Below are positions 1 through 12,800 of a DNA stretch of 64,000 nucleotides, piece by piece; the first letter of the stretch is position 1, and each line of letters starts with the position of its first letter. Under the pieces are notes generated by a model. That model did not search any database. It saw only the letters and a list, made by a program, of their open reading frames with translations, and had not been told where the DNA came from. The DNA is taken from positions 1,550,001 to 1,614,000 of the forward strand of contig OX377204.1 of assembly GCA_947396885.1 (NCBI GenBank), read 5' to 3'. This DNA is from Heligmosomoides polygyrus polygyrus. Lineage: Eukaryota > Nematoda > Chromadorea > Rhabditida > Heligmosomidae. The position numbers and the translations under genes were made by a program.

Positions 1-299
1 ACAGTCAGTCTAGCCGGAGCTGTCTTGCTTATTCCATACTACTTCACGCACGCCTGTAGGCACCCGCAGCTGGTGCGTAGTGCGGGCGTGCGTTAAACCA
101 GGCGCTGTCCAGCGTGAGAGGGTTAGAAGTCACCACGAGGTGTCCCGTCGGCCAGGGTAGGGGTCGTGGCCTGTTCACTTCATGGGGCCCCCGTATGTCC
201 CCCTGGGTCCAGGGTTCCTGGTTACCTCGTAGCACCACGGGGTAAATGGAGGACTCCGCTCAGCAGGGGCATGTAACGTCGCGAGCGGGGTCACCGATT

Positions 300-365
300 C
301 GCAACATAGGGTATCTCTACCCCCTATACCCGCGGGTTAGTCGTTGATGAATCCGGCCCCAGGTT
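300..365. repeat. Partial copy of the 51.6 kb TIR element
   Basis: The stretch carrying CCCCCTATACCC and ending in TTGATGAATCCGGCCCCAG repeats the right end of the element at 51590-51884, which also has CCCCCTATACCC followed by TTGATGAATCCGGGCCCT. Only one end is recognisable here. Bases 1-299 show no gene that I can support. Confidence 0.55.
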
Positions 366-660
366 GGATAGGTTTTGACTGTTTAGTAGAGGCTTTTGGC
401 TTTCAAGGACGCAAACCGCGACCTCCTGCGGGATTACAGTATGGCGGAAAATTTGAATCCGAATTTGTGCGGATTTAAGCGCCGCTCTCTGCACAGTTTG
501 GCCTTTCTTGGCTGAAAAATTTCAAAGAGATCTGCCCTCGTAGGCTATTTCATTGCGCCCTCTTTGTGAAGAGTTCAAATTCGACTTGCCTGAAGTCATC
601 AAAAAGAAGGGTGAAGTGTCTCCTACACTAGGACGCAACCGTTATCTAATAGTAAGCATA

Positions 661-835
661 TCCGGGGCAGATTCGTCGATGACTTACGGCAATCTAACGG
701 TGAATCCTGCCAAAATCCCTAATAGCGCGGTGGTGAAATGTCTCGCCTCAATATTGCTTGATATGCTGCGCTATCAGCGATTTCGGCAGTATTTTCACCG
801 TTAGACTGCTGTAAGTCGTTGAAGAATCTGGCCGC
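661..835. repeat. MITE, 'GATTCATCAACGACTTA' family, copy 1
   Basis: A short palindromic element. It opens GGGGCAGATTCGTCGATGAC, then CTAACGGTGAA, and closes with the inverse TTCACCGTTAG followed by TTGAAGAATCTGGCC. The arms pair over most of their length, with an AT-rich loop between them. Related copies lie at 2990-3184, 25685-25866, 39357-39496, 40222-40405 and 62741-62908. It is non-coding; the small ORF across it is a by-product of the palindrome. Confidence 0.75.
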
Positions 836-2191
836 TGATGTACCGCATCCTGCTTACATGATATGCGCAAATGGAATATGCTGACCTTTGAACACTTCTA
901 ATACTACTGCCTCTCACTCGAACCTCTCCTACGCAAATGTAGCACTGCAAATGACCTCAAATTCGTACACTGCTTGATCAGCCCGAGACTGACCCTCGAC
1001 TAGAGCATGTGGTTGCAAACGACACTACCAGTTGCACCATGTGCCCCCACCTATACTGAGAGTTCAAACTACGTGGGGCAACTGATTTCGATTCCTCGTC
1101 TCAGTTCATAAGATTTTTACCTTCGAACTTCGTCCTCGTTCAAAAATCAGAGACTCTATCGCATTTACCGGTTCGTCTAAAATTAGGTGGGCCGGCCAGA
1201 TAGCGCGCTTCGCAGACACCCGATGGACGGCAACATGAATGCCCTGAGAGAATGATGTGACCGTTTTTGTGTCGCTCGAGCGAGGAGAATTCATTTGAGC
1301 TCTCTGGCATGTGACGGGGACGAATGAAGACATTGCTGACATCCGTCGAGCAACTCAATGATCAACGAGAGCACAGGTGATACATGTATTTCATCTCATG
1401 TTTCACCTGGCTAATGCTTAGAAGGCGATAGGGGTCGGTGCTGATCGTATGGGATGCGCAGGCATTCTCCTTCAGCGCGATATGGTGGAAGCTCTTCGAA
1501 CCGGTGCCTGATCTACAACCTCCACAAGAGGAACATGATCTAATCACTGTTTTATTATTCCCCTACCAACTAATCGACCATGTTGTAAAGGCCAAAAACG
1601 ATTCCTGATAACTGACTGCTCTCGTCTGCATCTTAAAGAAACAATCCAGCCAAATCAGCAGGGTTGCTGCTTCACAAAAAAAATCAGGAGTTTAAAACAG
1701 AGCTTATTCCGAAAACAAGCCATAAAATCTACCTCCATAGCAAGGGTTTTGCTCCGCTGCTAATTTTTGACCCAATGCAATGCTTCCCTGGCAGCGGAGC
1801 ACAATCCTTGCTTTGGCTGTCATGAATCAGAAACAGGGGTATGTTCCCGGAAAGTGGCGGGTAAGTGGCCATCGAGGTAAATCGGGGTATGATTTACCTC
1901 CGGCCGCGTTCATGAATCCGAGCCGTAATGACAAAAGTCAAGAGAAGCACAGCGAAAATTCGACTCTATCCAACTGGAAGGGGTGGGAGCTATTTCCCTC
2001 TGTCTCTTCGACAACATGAGCAAGATGGAAGGTAACTCATCTTGCAAAGACGACCTTTCTAAACGAGTCCACAAGAAGACCTTGTTCTTCAACGTCGTTA
2101 ATGGTGAAGCCTATTTCGATCTTCTCTCGAAGCCTCTACCCACAGGGACGATCACCAGCAACATGACCTTCACGAATTTATGAATTTTCAG
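836..2191. other. Unassigned sequence upstream of the PP1-like exons
   Basis: No gene is supported here. I searched it for the missing 5' exons of the phosphatase (GDxHG and GDxVDRG segments) and found none. Open frames around 1983-2183 have no recognisable similarity. It is probably intron of the phosphatase gene, since the first recognised exon starts at a splice acceptor at 2191/2192. Confidence 0.4.
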
Positions 2192-5100
2192 GGGACGGCA
2201 ACAGTTAGAAACAATCACGTTGCTAGTCAGCTACAAGATTCTCTACCCGGAATGCTTCTTTATTCTTCGAGGAAACCATGAATGTAAAATCATTAATAAG
2301 GTAAGAGGAAGCACTAATCGTAAGAGCCCGAATTAATGCCCAAAAAACTGTAGCACATTAGTGTACTTAGAGAGGCAGGTGTAGTGCACACCTTTCAGGT
2401 TTCAGCTGGGTAAGAAAGTCGCCTGCTACAGCCTGCAACCATAGAATAGATATTCTTCAGTTTTTCAGCTGAAAGCAGCTAAACAACAGCTCCGAGTTCA
2501 GACGTCCCCTTATATTATAGTCCGAATTCGTTACAAACTCAACGCCGATATAAAAAACGAATTGTTGCCACGAAACCATATCAATTGGATGCATATGTAG
2601 AATAGAGCAGTGTGAAAAAAATGCCAGAAGTTTGAAGAACTGTGGCAAAGCTAAAGTCTAAAATGAGTAAGAATGAAAGAGAAAAAGGAACTTTTTCCAA
2701 AAATAAATCAATAACTTTGATTCCCGTTATCACCTTCGTCAAAAATCAAAAGAATAAGGACAGAAAACGAAGATAGCGAATCCCTTTTGTCCTTCGTGTT
2801 ATTGCGGAGGCAATTTGAAGCGTGTTCGACCTATAAAAATGGCTTGCGATGGCCAAGCCATGGACAAATCAATGTTTTATCCTCAGCAGACCAGTTTGGC
2901 ATCAATAGACCGACCAGGGTACATAGAACGCTTTAGTGAACTCCATTTTCGTTCCTTGTTGGTCCGTTAGTTTCGTGAAACTATGCACCCAGGGGCCAGA
3001 TTCATCAACCACTTACAGCAATCTAACGGTGAAGATACCGCCGAAATCCCTGACAGCGCAGCTTATCAACAAGCGATATGGTTAAACATTTCCACATCGT
3101 TTGTTGATAAGCCACGCTATCAAGGATTTCGGCAGTATTGCCACCGTTAGTTTGCTATGAGTCGTCAATGAATCTAACCCCAGGTTGTTCTAGCACCTTA
3201 TTCGGCTTACTTTTCAGCGATCTCGCCTTCTTCGAAGCAGGGCAGAATCCAAATAACACTTGAAGAGCTACTGCTCCAAGCGTAATTTCGTACAGAAGGA
3301 AATTCAAAAGGTGAATGGAATGAAGGCGATGTGGAAAAACGGCAGAGGGCCAACGTTTTGTGGTGGAAGCCGAAGAGCCTCACCAGTCACCGTCAGATGG
3401 AGGTAGACGTTGGTGAGTCGCTCAGTCATTCAGTCATTCAGCAACGTCTACCTCCATCTGACGGCGACTAATGGAGCTCTTCGGCTTCCACTAGAAAAGG
3501 TTAGCCCTCTGTCGTTGCTCTACACAGCTTGCTCTCCAATCACCTTTGAATTTCTTTCTATAGTATGAGATGCCCCTTGGGACTGTAGTTCTTCAAGTGT
3601 TCTTTGGATTCTTCAAGGGTCTGAAGAAGGCGAAACCGCCGAAAGGTAAGCCGAATAAAGTGCTAGATCAGTCTCGGTGCACAGCTTCACGAAACCAACA
3701 ATTCAGCAATAGAAGCCTTGGTTGGCCTAATCGGGAAACCCCAATAAAGAACTTCAGTTGTATCTGACAGCGGGCGGCTTCACCGACTACACCACTTCAC
3801 GCCTCGAGGTGTTCCGTTCCATCATCCTACCCTGAATCTCGCGAAAGAGCAGCGGATGCTTCGTGTTGGGGTGAGCTCCAGCAATTTTGAGGGAGAGGAT
3901 GATGGGGAGAGAAAGGTAATCAATTACCCTGATTGAATTGGAAAAGGACGGCGTTAACCAGTCGTTATCTGGAAAACATCATGTATTTCAGTTCTAAAGC
4001 ACATCGTGAAGGCAACTTGAGTGGCGAAATCGCCTTCACGTTGTGGCGGCAGCCAATAAACTAAACAGTGTTCTATCCTTCCTAGACAAGTCTGGTACCA
4101 ATTCACCGACCCCGCAGTGATGAAAAGCTTGGTTGGACTAAGTAGGACCAGAACCAAAAACCCAGAGGTGGGGTGCACCCGAGAGCCGGCGGCGCCTCCA
4201 CCAACTGCGCTGCAGGAAATGGAGTCGGACGGTCAATGAAGATTCGGTAGAATTTGAAGGTGTTTTTGAAAACAACCACCATTTCGGGTGTACATATTTA
4301 AGGAAAGTCGAACATGCTCAGTTACTGGGTTCATTGAGAAGCAGTCGTTTCCAGGTCTACGGGTTCTATGACGAGTGCAAACGCCGCTACTCCGTAAAGC
4401 TCTACTACACTTTTCAGGTACCGCAGTGCATGCGTGAAAACAGTTTCAAACGCTTGTAACATCGCTCTTTTCAGGATCTGTTTGACTCACTGCCACTTTG
4501 CTCACTAGTAAGCGGTCGTATACTCGGAATGCATGGCGGTCTCTCACCTAGGCTCACTTCTTGGTCGCTGATGGACGAAATCACACGACCACTTGATCCC
4601 GAAGATAATTCAATGGCAATGGTAGTCGAGGCGTGAATCTATGGAGCTCGATTAGCAAGACCTTGTGAATGTCTAGGATCTTCTATGGTCGGATCCGGAT
4701 CAGTACACGACGGGATGGGCAAAGAACAGTCGTGGTGTGTCCTATGTGTTCGGCTCTGATGTCGTGAAGAAGTTCTGCAGAGATATGGATCTTGATCTGG
4801 TGGCCAGGTAGAAGTGACAAATCGAGTGTACTGTAGAAATGCTGTTGATTTGTTCGTCGGGGTGCAATGATGTTCAGTTAAAGTAGTGGTTGTTCCCCTT
4901 GCAGGGCGCATCAGGTTGTTCAGGATGGCTACGAGTTCTTCGCCGATCGTCGACTTGTCACCATCTTTTCGGCACCGAAGTTAGTTTCTCGTATTACTCT
5001 AAAGCAATAACAACAGCGATTCAAATCAGTTTCTTTGAGAACCAAGAGGCTGGTATCGAGGTTCTAAGCTGTACAACGATGTCTTGCTGCGACCAAAACC

Positions 5101-6322
5101 CTAACGATAGGCGGGAACCCGCACCTCCTGCTAACCGGGCGGGAATGCTTTACGCCACTACACCACCGGCGCTGTTTTGATTTGAGTTTTTATCGCAATA
5201 AAACATCGTTGCAATAAAAACAGGGTCATTTATTGGGCTTTTCGATAAATAACGTTCCACGGTGCAGAGCACGTCGGCGACTTCGTTTCAAGTTCGGCGC
5301 CGAAAACATGCTCGAATGCGACGCGGGCCGTCCCGGTCGACGACGGCCACCCTCGGACACTCCGGTGGAGGTATACCATAAGGGCCTGTTCATACTTCGC
5401 GACGAGAGTGACTCATCGCACGTGCAGACCACACAAATCGTTTAAAGCCGAGCGCTCGCAGCCGAAAACTGTTCATATTCGAGAGCTGGCGCTGACGCTC
5501 CCGTCGTTTTTGTTGCCTGTTCATACTTCGCGACAAGAGCGACAAGAGCGACTGGAGCGACTGCTTCGACGGATGTAGTGTGGTGTACGTTAATAATTAC
5601 GCATTTCACACTACATTCGTCGCGGACGGAGTGTGGAGTACGCAATTATTTACGTACACCACACTATGTCCGTCGCCCCAGTCGCTCTTGCCGCTCCAGT
5701 CACTCTTGTCGCGAAGTATGAACAGGCCCTTACGAGATAGTGGAGACGCAGACATTTGCCACGCCTCTGTTTAAATGGCGGGGGCTGCTGTCGCCAAGTA
5801 TGAACAGGCCTTAGGCGTCATGGTGCAATCACGTACACCACACTACGACTGTCGCTCTTGTCGCCTGTTTATACTTCCGCTTTGTCGCTGCTGTCGCAAA
5901 TTATGAACTGACCCTAAGTCGTGTTGCAGCGAGATGGATTAACGAGGACCTTTCTTACCTTGCCCTCATCAACAGTTCAACCACTATAACAGGGCTTGTT
6001 CGATCTTTAACGCCATCAGTGGCAAGAGACTGAGCACGGTAGTAAACAAGCGTTTCAGATACTGCGGCGAATTCGACAACAACGCAGCTGTAATGATAGT
6101 CAACAAGAACCTGGTCAGTACTGGAGATGTTCAGCAGCCTTTAAAATGGTAACAAACGTCCACCAATTTCAGGAGTGTTCGTTCGAAGTGCTGAAAGCGA
6201 TGGACAATCCGCCGAAAGTGAGAGCACGTGCCAAGCCGCTCACCACCAATACTGGCGATAAACTGCGGAAGAGGAAGCCGGTCAGGGCGAATAAGATGCG
6301 GTCGAGGGAGCCGACGGTCTAG
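2192..6322 (+). CDS. PP1-type Ser/Thr protein phosphatase, 5' part missing
   Basis: Metallo-dependent Ser/Thr phosphatase of the PPP family, closest in layout to PP1. Seven exons join in phase: 2192-2300, 4355-4417, 4475-4621, 4677-4807, 4905-4979, 6059-6113 and 6173-6322, about 242 codons. Visible family landmarks in order are the LRGNHE metal-ligand motif (exon 1), [11 protein letters not shown] (exon 2), MHGGLSP (exon 3), LLWSDPD and the RGVSYVFG segment (exon 4), and FSAP followed by YCGEFDN (exons 5-6). It ends in a basic tail rich in K and R. The N-terminal third, with the GDxHG and GDxVDRG metal ligands, is not seen and may lie before base 1. It is clearly divergent from housekeeping PP1 (LGMHGG where LCMHGG is usual; unusual residues after LDP). 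Nematodes have expanded germline PP1-like families, so a sperm or germline role is possible but is inference. Introns 2301-4354 and 4980-6058 are filled with repeats. Confidence 0.88.
2990..3184. repeat. MITE, 'GATTCATCAACGACTTA' family, copy 2
   Basis: This element begins GGGGCCAGATTCATCAACC and ends TCAATGAATCTAACCCCA. Internal arms CTAACGGTGAAG and CACCGTTAG pair, as do GCTTATCAACA and TGTTGATAAGC. It lies in a phosphatase intron. Confidence 0.85.
3185..3675. repeat. Foldback element of about 490 bp
   Basis: A long imperfect inverted repeat. The left arm starts with TCTAGCACCTTATTCGGCTTA and the right arm ends with the inverse at 3648-3670. Inner arms also pair: AACGTCTACCTCCATCTGAC at 3442-3461 is the inverse of 3395-3414, and GAAGCCGAAGAGC pairs with GCTCTTCGGCTTC. 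The loop holds a short TCATTCAG duplication. No protein is encoded. It directly abuts the preceding MITE. Confidence 0.8.
3938..4215 (-). mobile_element. tRNA-derived SINE, degenerate copy
   Basis: Read on the minus strand it runs from a tRNA-like head (GCGCAGTTGG...) through the diagnostic body (AATTGGTACCAGACTTGTCT) to a tail ending in GCCGTCC. The family is defined by the better copies at 26066, 28699 and 46283. This one lies in the phosphatase intron and has a local rearrangement around 4010-4050. Confidence 0.7.
5025..5165. repeat. Partial copy of the 10.6-11.2 kb palindromic element
   Basis: GGCTGGTATCGAGGTT followed by TACAACGATGT matches both arms of the palindrome at 10575-11220. 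A tract with AGCAGGAGGTG (on the minus strand) and TAATGGCGTAGAGCATT matches its centre. It lies in the 4980-6058 intron of the phosphatase gene. Confidence 0.6.
5383..5736. repeat. TIR element, 'GGGCCTGTTCATACTTCGCG' family, copy 1
   Basis: The left end GGGCCTGTTCATACTTCGCG is the inverse of the right end CGCGAAGTATGAACAGGCCC near 5710-5730. The body is full of short GAGCGAC repeats and has an internal hairpin around the GTGTGGTGTACGT sequence. Similar elements occur at 40728-41085 and 44527-44712. It is non-coding. Confidence 0.8.
5736..5783. repeat. 48-bp sequence shared with 52.56 kb
   Basis: GATAGTGGAGACGCAGACAT and the GCCACGCCTCT that follows recur at 52561-52610 with only a few changes. 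A fragment of the preceding TIR family, ending ATGAACAGGCCTTAGG, follows at about 5790-5815. Confidence 0.6.
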
Positions 6323-6401
6323 AGGGAGAGAGCGAGCGAAAAAGACCAGCAATATGACTATGGCGCATCTGAATTGCTGGAAAACACTAAACGGTTTTTA
6401 A

Positions 6402-6407
6402 AATAAA
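6402..6407 (+). terminator. Polyadenylation signal AATAAA, phosphatase gene
   Basis: A canonical AATAAA lies 80 nt after the phosphatase TAG. It sits 45 bp before the opposing signal of the GalNAc-transferase gene, so the two transcripts probably end within or across each other. Confidence 0.6.
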
Positions 6408-6451
6408 TTGACCACTTAAGCGCATGCAGCCACACTTCAGTTCAATATCGA

Positions 6452-6457
6452 TTTATT
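6452..6457 (-). terminator. Candidate polyadenylation signal AATAAA, GalNAc-transferase gene
   Basis: AATAAA on the minus strand, 382 nt after the GalNAc-transferase stop. It is the first canonical signal I see on this side. The true 3' end could use a variant hexamer closer to the stop. Confidence 0.45.
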
Positions 6458-6838
6458 AGCTGTCGAGAACGCCTCCCGTAATACACACATGCACAGTGAA
6501 GAGGCAGGATCACATTCCAATATTCGGGACTGACACAAAGGCCATGACTAACAATGCAGGCAAACCCCCAATTGGCTTAAATTAAACAACAACAAGTACC
6601 AGTAGAAGACAACCATCGAGAAAAGCGTAAATTACACTGAGGAGCACTTGATTAACAATGGAAAGGTCTGTTAAATACGGGTAAAACGCTAGAATTAGAC
6701 AAAATAGAAGCGACACTAGGGCATTAAAACTGAAATCCGAAGGGGACGGACAAATTTCACACTTTCGGCAATGACTACAAGTTAGAGGAGGATGTAAATA
6801 TTAAGAAAAAGATATCAACAACGAGGTTTCGCTGACGA

Positions 6839-9800
6839 TCATTGGTAGAACTCCTTCCAGACGAACTTCTGCAGTGGCTCGTCGATCTCACATCGTGTCA
6901 GTGAAAGGTCACCTTCTTTTGGTTTGTCCACGGTAAGGCACGTTCGCGAGCGTGTGTAGATAATATGGCCCGTGTCCTAGAAACAGACTATCCTTTACGA
7001 CCTCGAAACTGGTAGCATTCGACTGAAGAGGGAACGCCTTCAGCTTCTCATGGAACTTCGAGAAGAGACCTATGCCACATGAAAGAGCTTGAAACGCTAG
7101 TTACAAATATACACTCCAAATTTGCTAAATTATTCTCTCAAGCGAGTACTGACCGGTGAAAGTTCCGTTGTCGACAGCATGTCGCGTGCGCTGATGAAGC
7201 GATGGGTGGGGCGTTGCTTAAACAGCGCGGCCACTAGCAAGGTTGCCAGTCGCGACGGCAGCACAGTGGTAGTGTTCTCGCTTTGCAGGAAGAAGATCAC
7301 AGGTTCGATCCCCATCGATGCTGGTGTTTTTGCATTTTGCGACTTATCGTCAGAGACACCTTTTATCATCATTTCTAACACAATTTTGAACAAACGCCTG
7401 GCAACAACTATCATGTACCCTTTCCGAGCACTTTGAAGTGGAATAACAACAAGTTATGATTTTCACGTACGGTAACTCAAAATCGGATGCTGGATCCGTG
7501 ATCAGCACCCTCAAGTGACCCCCTTACATAATGATTGGGTGGAATTGGTGTTTATGACCTTATCACCCTCTCCTTCACTTCAAGCCTTGGACCTACGAGG
7601 TTCGCACCTTGGTCATCCTTGTCGATCAGGGGTGGTGGTCAAAGTGCAAAGTGCGAAGACATTCAAGGACAAAACCAATTGAGTGTGTTACACTGTGGAT
7701 AGGTTACACAGCAAAATGTATTCCAAATGAGGATAAAAGGTGTCTCTGACGATAAGTCACAAAAGGCAAAGCCACCAGCATCGATGGAGACCAAACCCGT
7801 CACCGTCTTCCTGGAAAGCAAGAACACTACCATGGCGCCGCCGTCGCAACTGGCAAACTTGCTGGTGGCTGCGCTGGTTAAGCAACGCTCCGCAAATCGC
7901 TTCATCAGCGCACGCGGCATGCAGTCGACAACGAAACTTCACTGGCTTGTCCTCGCTTAGGAGAACCGTTTTGCAAACTTGGAGTGTACATTTGTAATTA
8001 GCGTTTTAAGCTCTTTCACGTGGCGTAGGTCCCTTTTCGAAGTTCCTTGGGGAGCTGAAGGCATTTCTTGGTGAACCATAGGAATTCAGGGATCTATCAT
8101 AGCCCGGGGCCACATAACTAAAAACTAGGCAACAAAATGAATTAATACTTACTGAGCCGCTCCTAGAGAACGAAATCTAACCAAAAAGAAACCCAAAACG
8201 AACGAACAAACAAATAAAAAATAAAAATCGCCGCGGTTTACAACCGTCTCGGCGGGCAAAGAGCGACGGAATAGAGTCATGCCGCGTGCTGACCGCCGCT
8301 TGACATGTTATAACCGGGATCTAACATGGTGGGGAGGGCGCATGAAGCCGCATGCCGCGTGCTGACCGTCGCTTGACATGTTATAACCAGGATCTGACAC
8401 GGTGAGGAGGGCACGCAACTTTGCCTTCTTACAACCGTAACAAATGCAATTTTTTCATTTTTTTCTTTGTGACTTTTCTTGTTTAGGTCCTGTGTTGTTC
8501 TGTAGGAGCCGCTCTATAAGTCTTGAGTGAATTTTTCAAATACTTTTTAGTTATGTGGCCCCCCGGACTAGGATAGATCCTTTCGTGATGAACCAGAGGA
8601 ATTTAGTTAATGACCAACCTCATCGTAGGACCATGGCCCGTTCACGGTGCCTTTCCTGCAATGGTTCGCTTCAACTCGTGTTCCCTTCGGCGTTAGACAC
8701 CATTCTCCTTGCGCCAGCTGACCTTCTGTGTTCAAACGGATGTTCTAAACGAGAAAAAAGTTGGCCTTTAACACTTATCGACACCTCACACCTTCAACTT
8801 AACGCTCAACTTAAGGACCAGCACCAATCATGAAATTGTCAACATTTGGAGGCAAAAACTTTTAAAGGAAAGAAACTCGACTCGGAAATGAACTGAAAGG
8901 AAAGAAAATAGCTGCAACCACACTCAATTTTTTCCAAAGTAAAGAATCGCGTGGAAGTAAGCATACATACGAACACACATTTTCAAAGTAACGCACCTGG
9001 TTACCACCGTATCCATGACAGCCGCTAACACCCAGCGGGCCAGGAATGCCACCCATTCGATCCAAGCACTTGCCTTAAATGGTGTACGTATTTACGTAGT
9101 CTCCGAAAAACGCGCGAAGCGATCATCGAGCAGAAAACACAGGCCGCATCGCCTCATCAACTAGTCTCACTATTTGGGTAAAGCGCACCACACCACAATC
9201 CAGCGTGGAAAACAGTCCGTTCTGCTCCACGATCTGTCCGACTCAGACGTAGAGCATACATAGGTTAGGTCGAACTGTACACTTTTCACACCAAATTGAA
9301 CACTTCACGTCAAATTGGACACTCTTCTAAGCTCGCTTAAGACTTTTGAAATCAAAGGGAACTCTTGCGAATTAAAACAACCTTCATACAGGTTGAACTA
9401 CAAACTCAATATGATGGTTAGAAAAAAATTTTGTTCAATGGAAATTTAGGATTTTTTTTTTTGATTTTTTTACTTTAGCTGCCTGAATGAGTGTAATAGT
9501 TTTATAAAATTTTTACTTTTGGAGAAAAACGTCGTGATTTTCATTTGATTGATAGTTTAAATGCTGCTTACATGAAACAACCAGGTGGGGATACGCGCGT
9601 TCTTCACAATTATAGTTGCTGCATTGCCTACAGGTATGTATAATTCCACATATAATATAACCAACATATACATAACACAGATCTACGCAAGCAGTATTCC
9701 CCTTTTCCATTCCATGCTTCAGCTAGACAAAAAAATACATAAGACGTTACTCAATTAAAGGTGGTTATGCCATTGAAGAGAGTACATCAACAATGACAGT

Positions 9801-12800
9801 CGATACAAAAGAACTTGCAACAACTACAATTGTGAAGAACGCGATATTCCCACCTTGTTGTTTCATGTAAGCAACATTTACACTATCAACCAATATATGA
9901 TCGCTGCTTCGCTGCGCTTTAAAATAAAATTAGATGTGTTTTTTCTCCAGAAGTAAAAATTCTATAAAATTATTACACTCATTCGGGCAGTTATAGTAAA
10001 AAATTCAAAAAAGTTATTATAAATTTTCCTGGAACAAAAATTTTTTCTAGCTATTTTATTGAGTCTGTAGTTTAACCTGTATGAAGGGTGTTTCAATTCG
10101 GAAGAGTTCTCTTTGATTTCAAAAGTATTAGACGAGCTTAGAAGAGTGTCCAATTTGATTTGAAAAGTATCCAATTTGGTTTGAAAAGGGTCCAATTCGA
10201 CCTGAAAATGGTATAATTACAATCAGTGTTCAAAACCACATCCCATGAAATGCATCTAATGCTATCTAGTATCCCCCTCTCTTGTTACTTTATTGGATGA
10301 AAGCTGCTACCGTACCCTAATATACAATTTTCTCATGGAGCTCGACACTTCATAAACCAAATTGGACACTTTTCAATTCGAATTACATTCTCCGAAGTTT
10401 GTTTGTGTTGGTTTCTTCTTATTAGTTAAACTTTGCCCTTACCAAGTATCATCTCAGGACAATTTGCGTTTGAAACCGTGAACCAACCGGTTTGAAATCC
10501 GTTGGTTAGTATCCGACCATGAAACGGTTCGAAACCGTCCATGAAAGGGTTAACACATATGTTCTCACGTCAGTTTCATTAAACCTCAAGTGGCTGGTAT
10601 CGAGGTTGTAAGTGTTACAACGATGTTTGGATGCGATCAAAACTCTAATCTAATTGATAGTGTAAGTGCTCCTCACATGAAGCATCATTCTCACTTTGAA
10701 AGCACCAATTACACTATCAATCAAATAGAAATCGCGACTAGCTTCTCGAGTGCATGGCGCAATCTGGTCCTTTAATGCACCAAAGGAAAGCTGCCTTTTC
10801 GCGCATTAAAACAAATTTTAACTCGTTATTTTTTTCAAGAAACGACAAATTTATAAAACGATGGGTACTTGTCGCGAAAGTGAGCAGCATTGTAAGTTGG
10901 GAGCGCGCCAGCCAATCATAGCCAATCATTGAGTGCATCGACATGCCAGTCAATCAGGATACCGAGCGTATACGCCCTCTCTTAGTGACACGCCCATTCG
11001 ATCTGACCTGATTAGCTGGCGCTCACCCAATACCCAATGCTGCCCACATTCGCGACATACCAAGCGATTGCGATCGAAACTCGTGTAATGGCGTAGAGCA
11101 TTTCCACCCCGTCAGCAGGAGGTGAGGGTTCGAGTACCGTCTGGTATTAGAGTTTCGATCGCAACAAAACATCGACGTAACAGCTTGCAGCCTCGATACC
11201 AGCCACTTGAGGCTTAAAGAAACTGACTTGAATTTTATGAAAATAATTCTAACCATCTTGGCAAGTCTGCACTTTAACCTGTAATAAGTTCATTTCGATT
11301 TAAAAGACTTTCCATTTCACTTCAAAATTCTTAGCCTTAGGCTTAGAAGTGCCCGATTTGATTTGAAAAGTGTCGAGTTTTAAGCGAAAATGGCATATAT
11401 GGATGGATCCCCTCCCTGCTCACAGCTCACTGAATCAATTCTCGTCAAGAAGTGACCTCATGTTTCCTTTGCTTCCTTTGTTGCCCCATTGTCCACCCAT
11501 GACCTAAATAACTCTCTAAATAGATTGTTCGCCGAAATAAACATTTTCTAGCTCGACGCTTAACAGATATAATCACTCTTGTTGTTTTCTATGAGACTCT
11601 GCCCCATGAAAAACGAGGTAAAGAAACTGCATCGCACTGGTCGCCGAACTCGGCACATCGCCCCGATGTTAATCCGCATTTGTTGGTTTCAAGGCCAGTT
11701 CGGCCGACAGTTCGTGACAATTACTGATGAAAACCCTGTGAAATGAATCGATTCGTGGCGCTAGCCCTTATGCGGGAAAACACTTGAAGTTCTCCCAGGC
11801 CACTGAGAAGGATCTGAGATCTCACCCACGACTTCACACTCAATGGAGACAGCTCTCACCTGTGTGTGGATTCCTGGCTTCTCCCCAGACCTTGTTCTTT
11901 GGAGGTAACGGATAACTAGGCAGTACATCATACGCCACCTTGTCCATATACCTGAACAAACGTTGAACCTCTGATTGTTAACTCACGTGAGGACTTGATT
12001 TCCAAAACTCTTCACCAACCACTTAAAAGGCTTGCAATGCAGCCGCTCTTTCAGAGCCATTTGAGCAGTCAGATCTCCTGGATCGACTTTTTGGGCTTGC
12101 GGTTCACGAATGAAATAGTACTGAGCGTACTCATCCATCCAAGTTCTGATAACTCGTATCATGTTCTAAACCCGGAGCATTAAACATGAAAGATTGATGA
12201 CTCCCACTATCGGAACCAACAGCTACAGTGTCATCGCGCTTCCTTCTGGAATATACAAGGTGTCTCAAAAAATGTATACACTGTTTGAAAGGTGATAACA
12301 TTGTTCACAGAAGGGTCACTGAGGAAGTTAAGGGCTCGTAGAAAGCATAAGAAAATGGAAGTTTTCTGACTTATGAGCGGCAGCTGGAACGCGCCATGCA
12401 CTCTTCTGAAATTTTGCATTTTACACTCGATTGATTCTGTTTGGCTTGAATGCATGTTATAATTTCTTCGCATCGTGGTCGTTTCGATTGATTCGGGCTT
12501 CCTTTAAGGTTTGAAACTTATAAATACACTATGGCTTGCGAAAGATGAAGGGTCTCCCAAAAAATGCAGGTAGTATTTGAAAGCTTCTAACATTGTTGAT
12601 AGGGAAGCTTTTGAAGAGTTTTAAGACTAATATGAAAGCATAGTGTAGAGAGACCTCTGTGATGCGCAAATAGTCAAGATTGCGCCATGCCCCGACTGGA
12701 ACTCTGCATTTCCGACTCGATTGATTGTGCATGGGCTGAATGCTTGTAACAGTCTTGCTACCACTTGGCCTAATTAACCCGTGCTGTGCTTTTTTAAAAC

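Noticed and set aside
1983..2183. Open frame just before the first phosphatase exon, considered as its 5' exon
   Set aside because: It lacks GDxHG or GDxVDRG and does not end with a donor in the needed phase.
7122..7436. Pair of opposing 94-104 codon ORFs
   Set aside because: They sit in one arm of a large inverted repeat and recur in the other arm; no family similarity.
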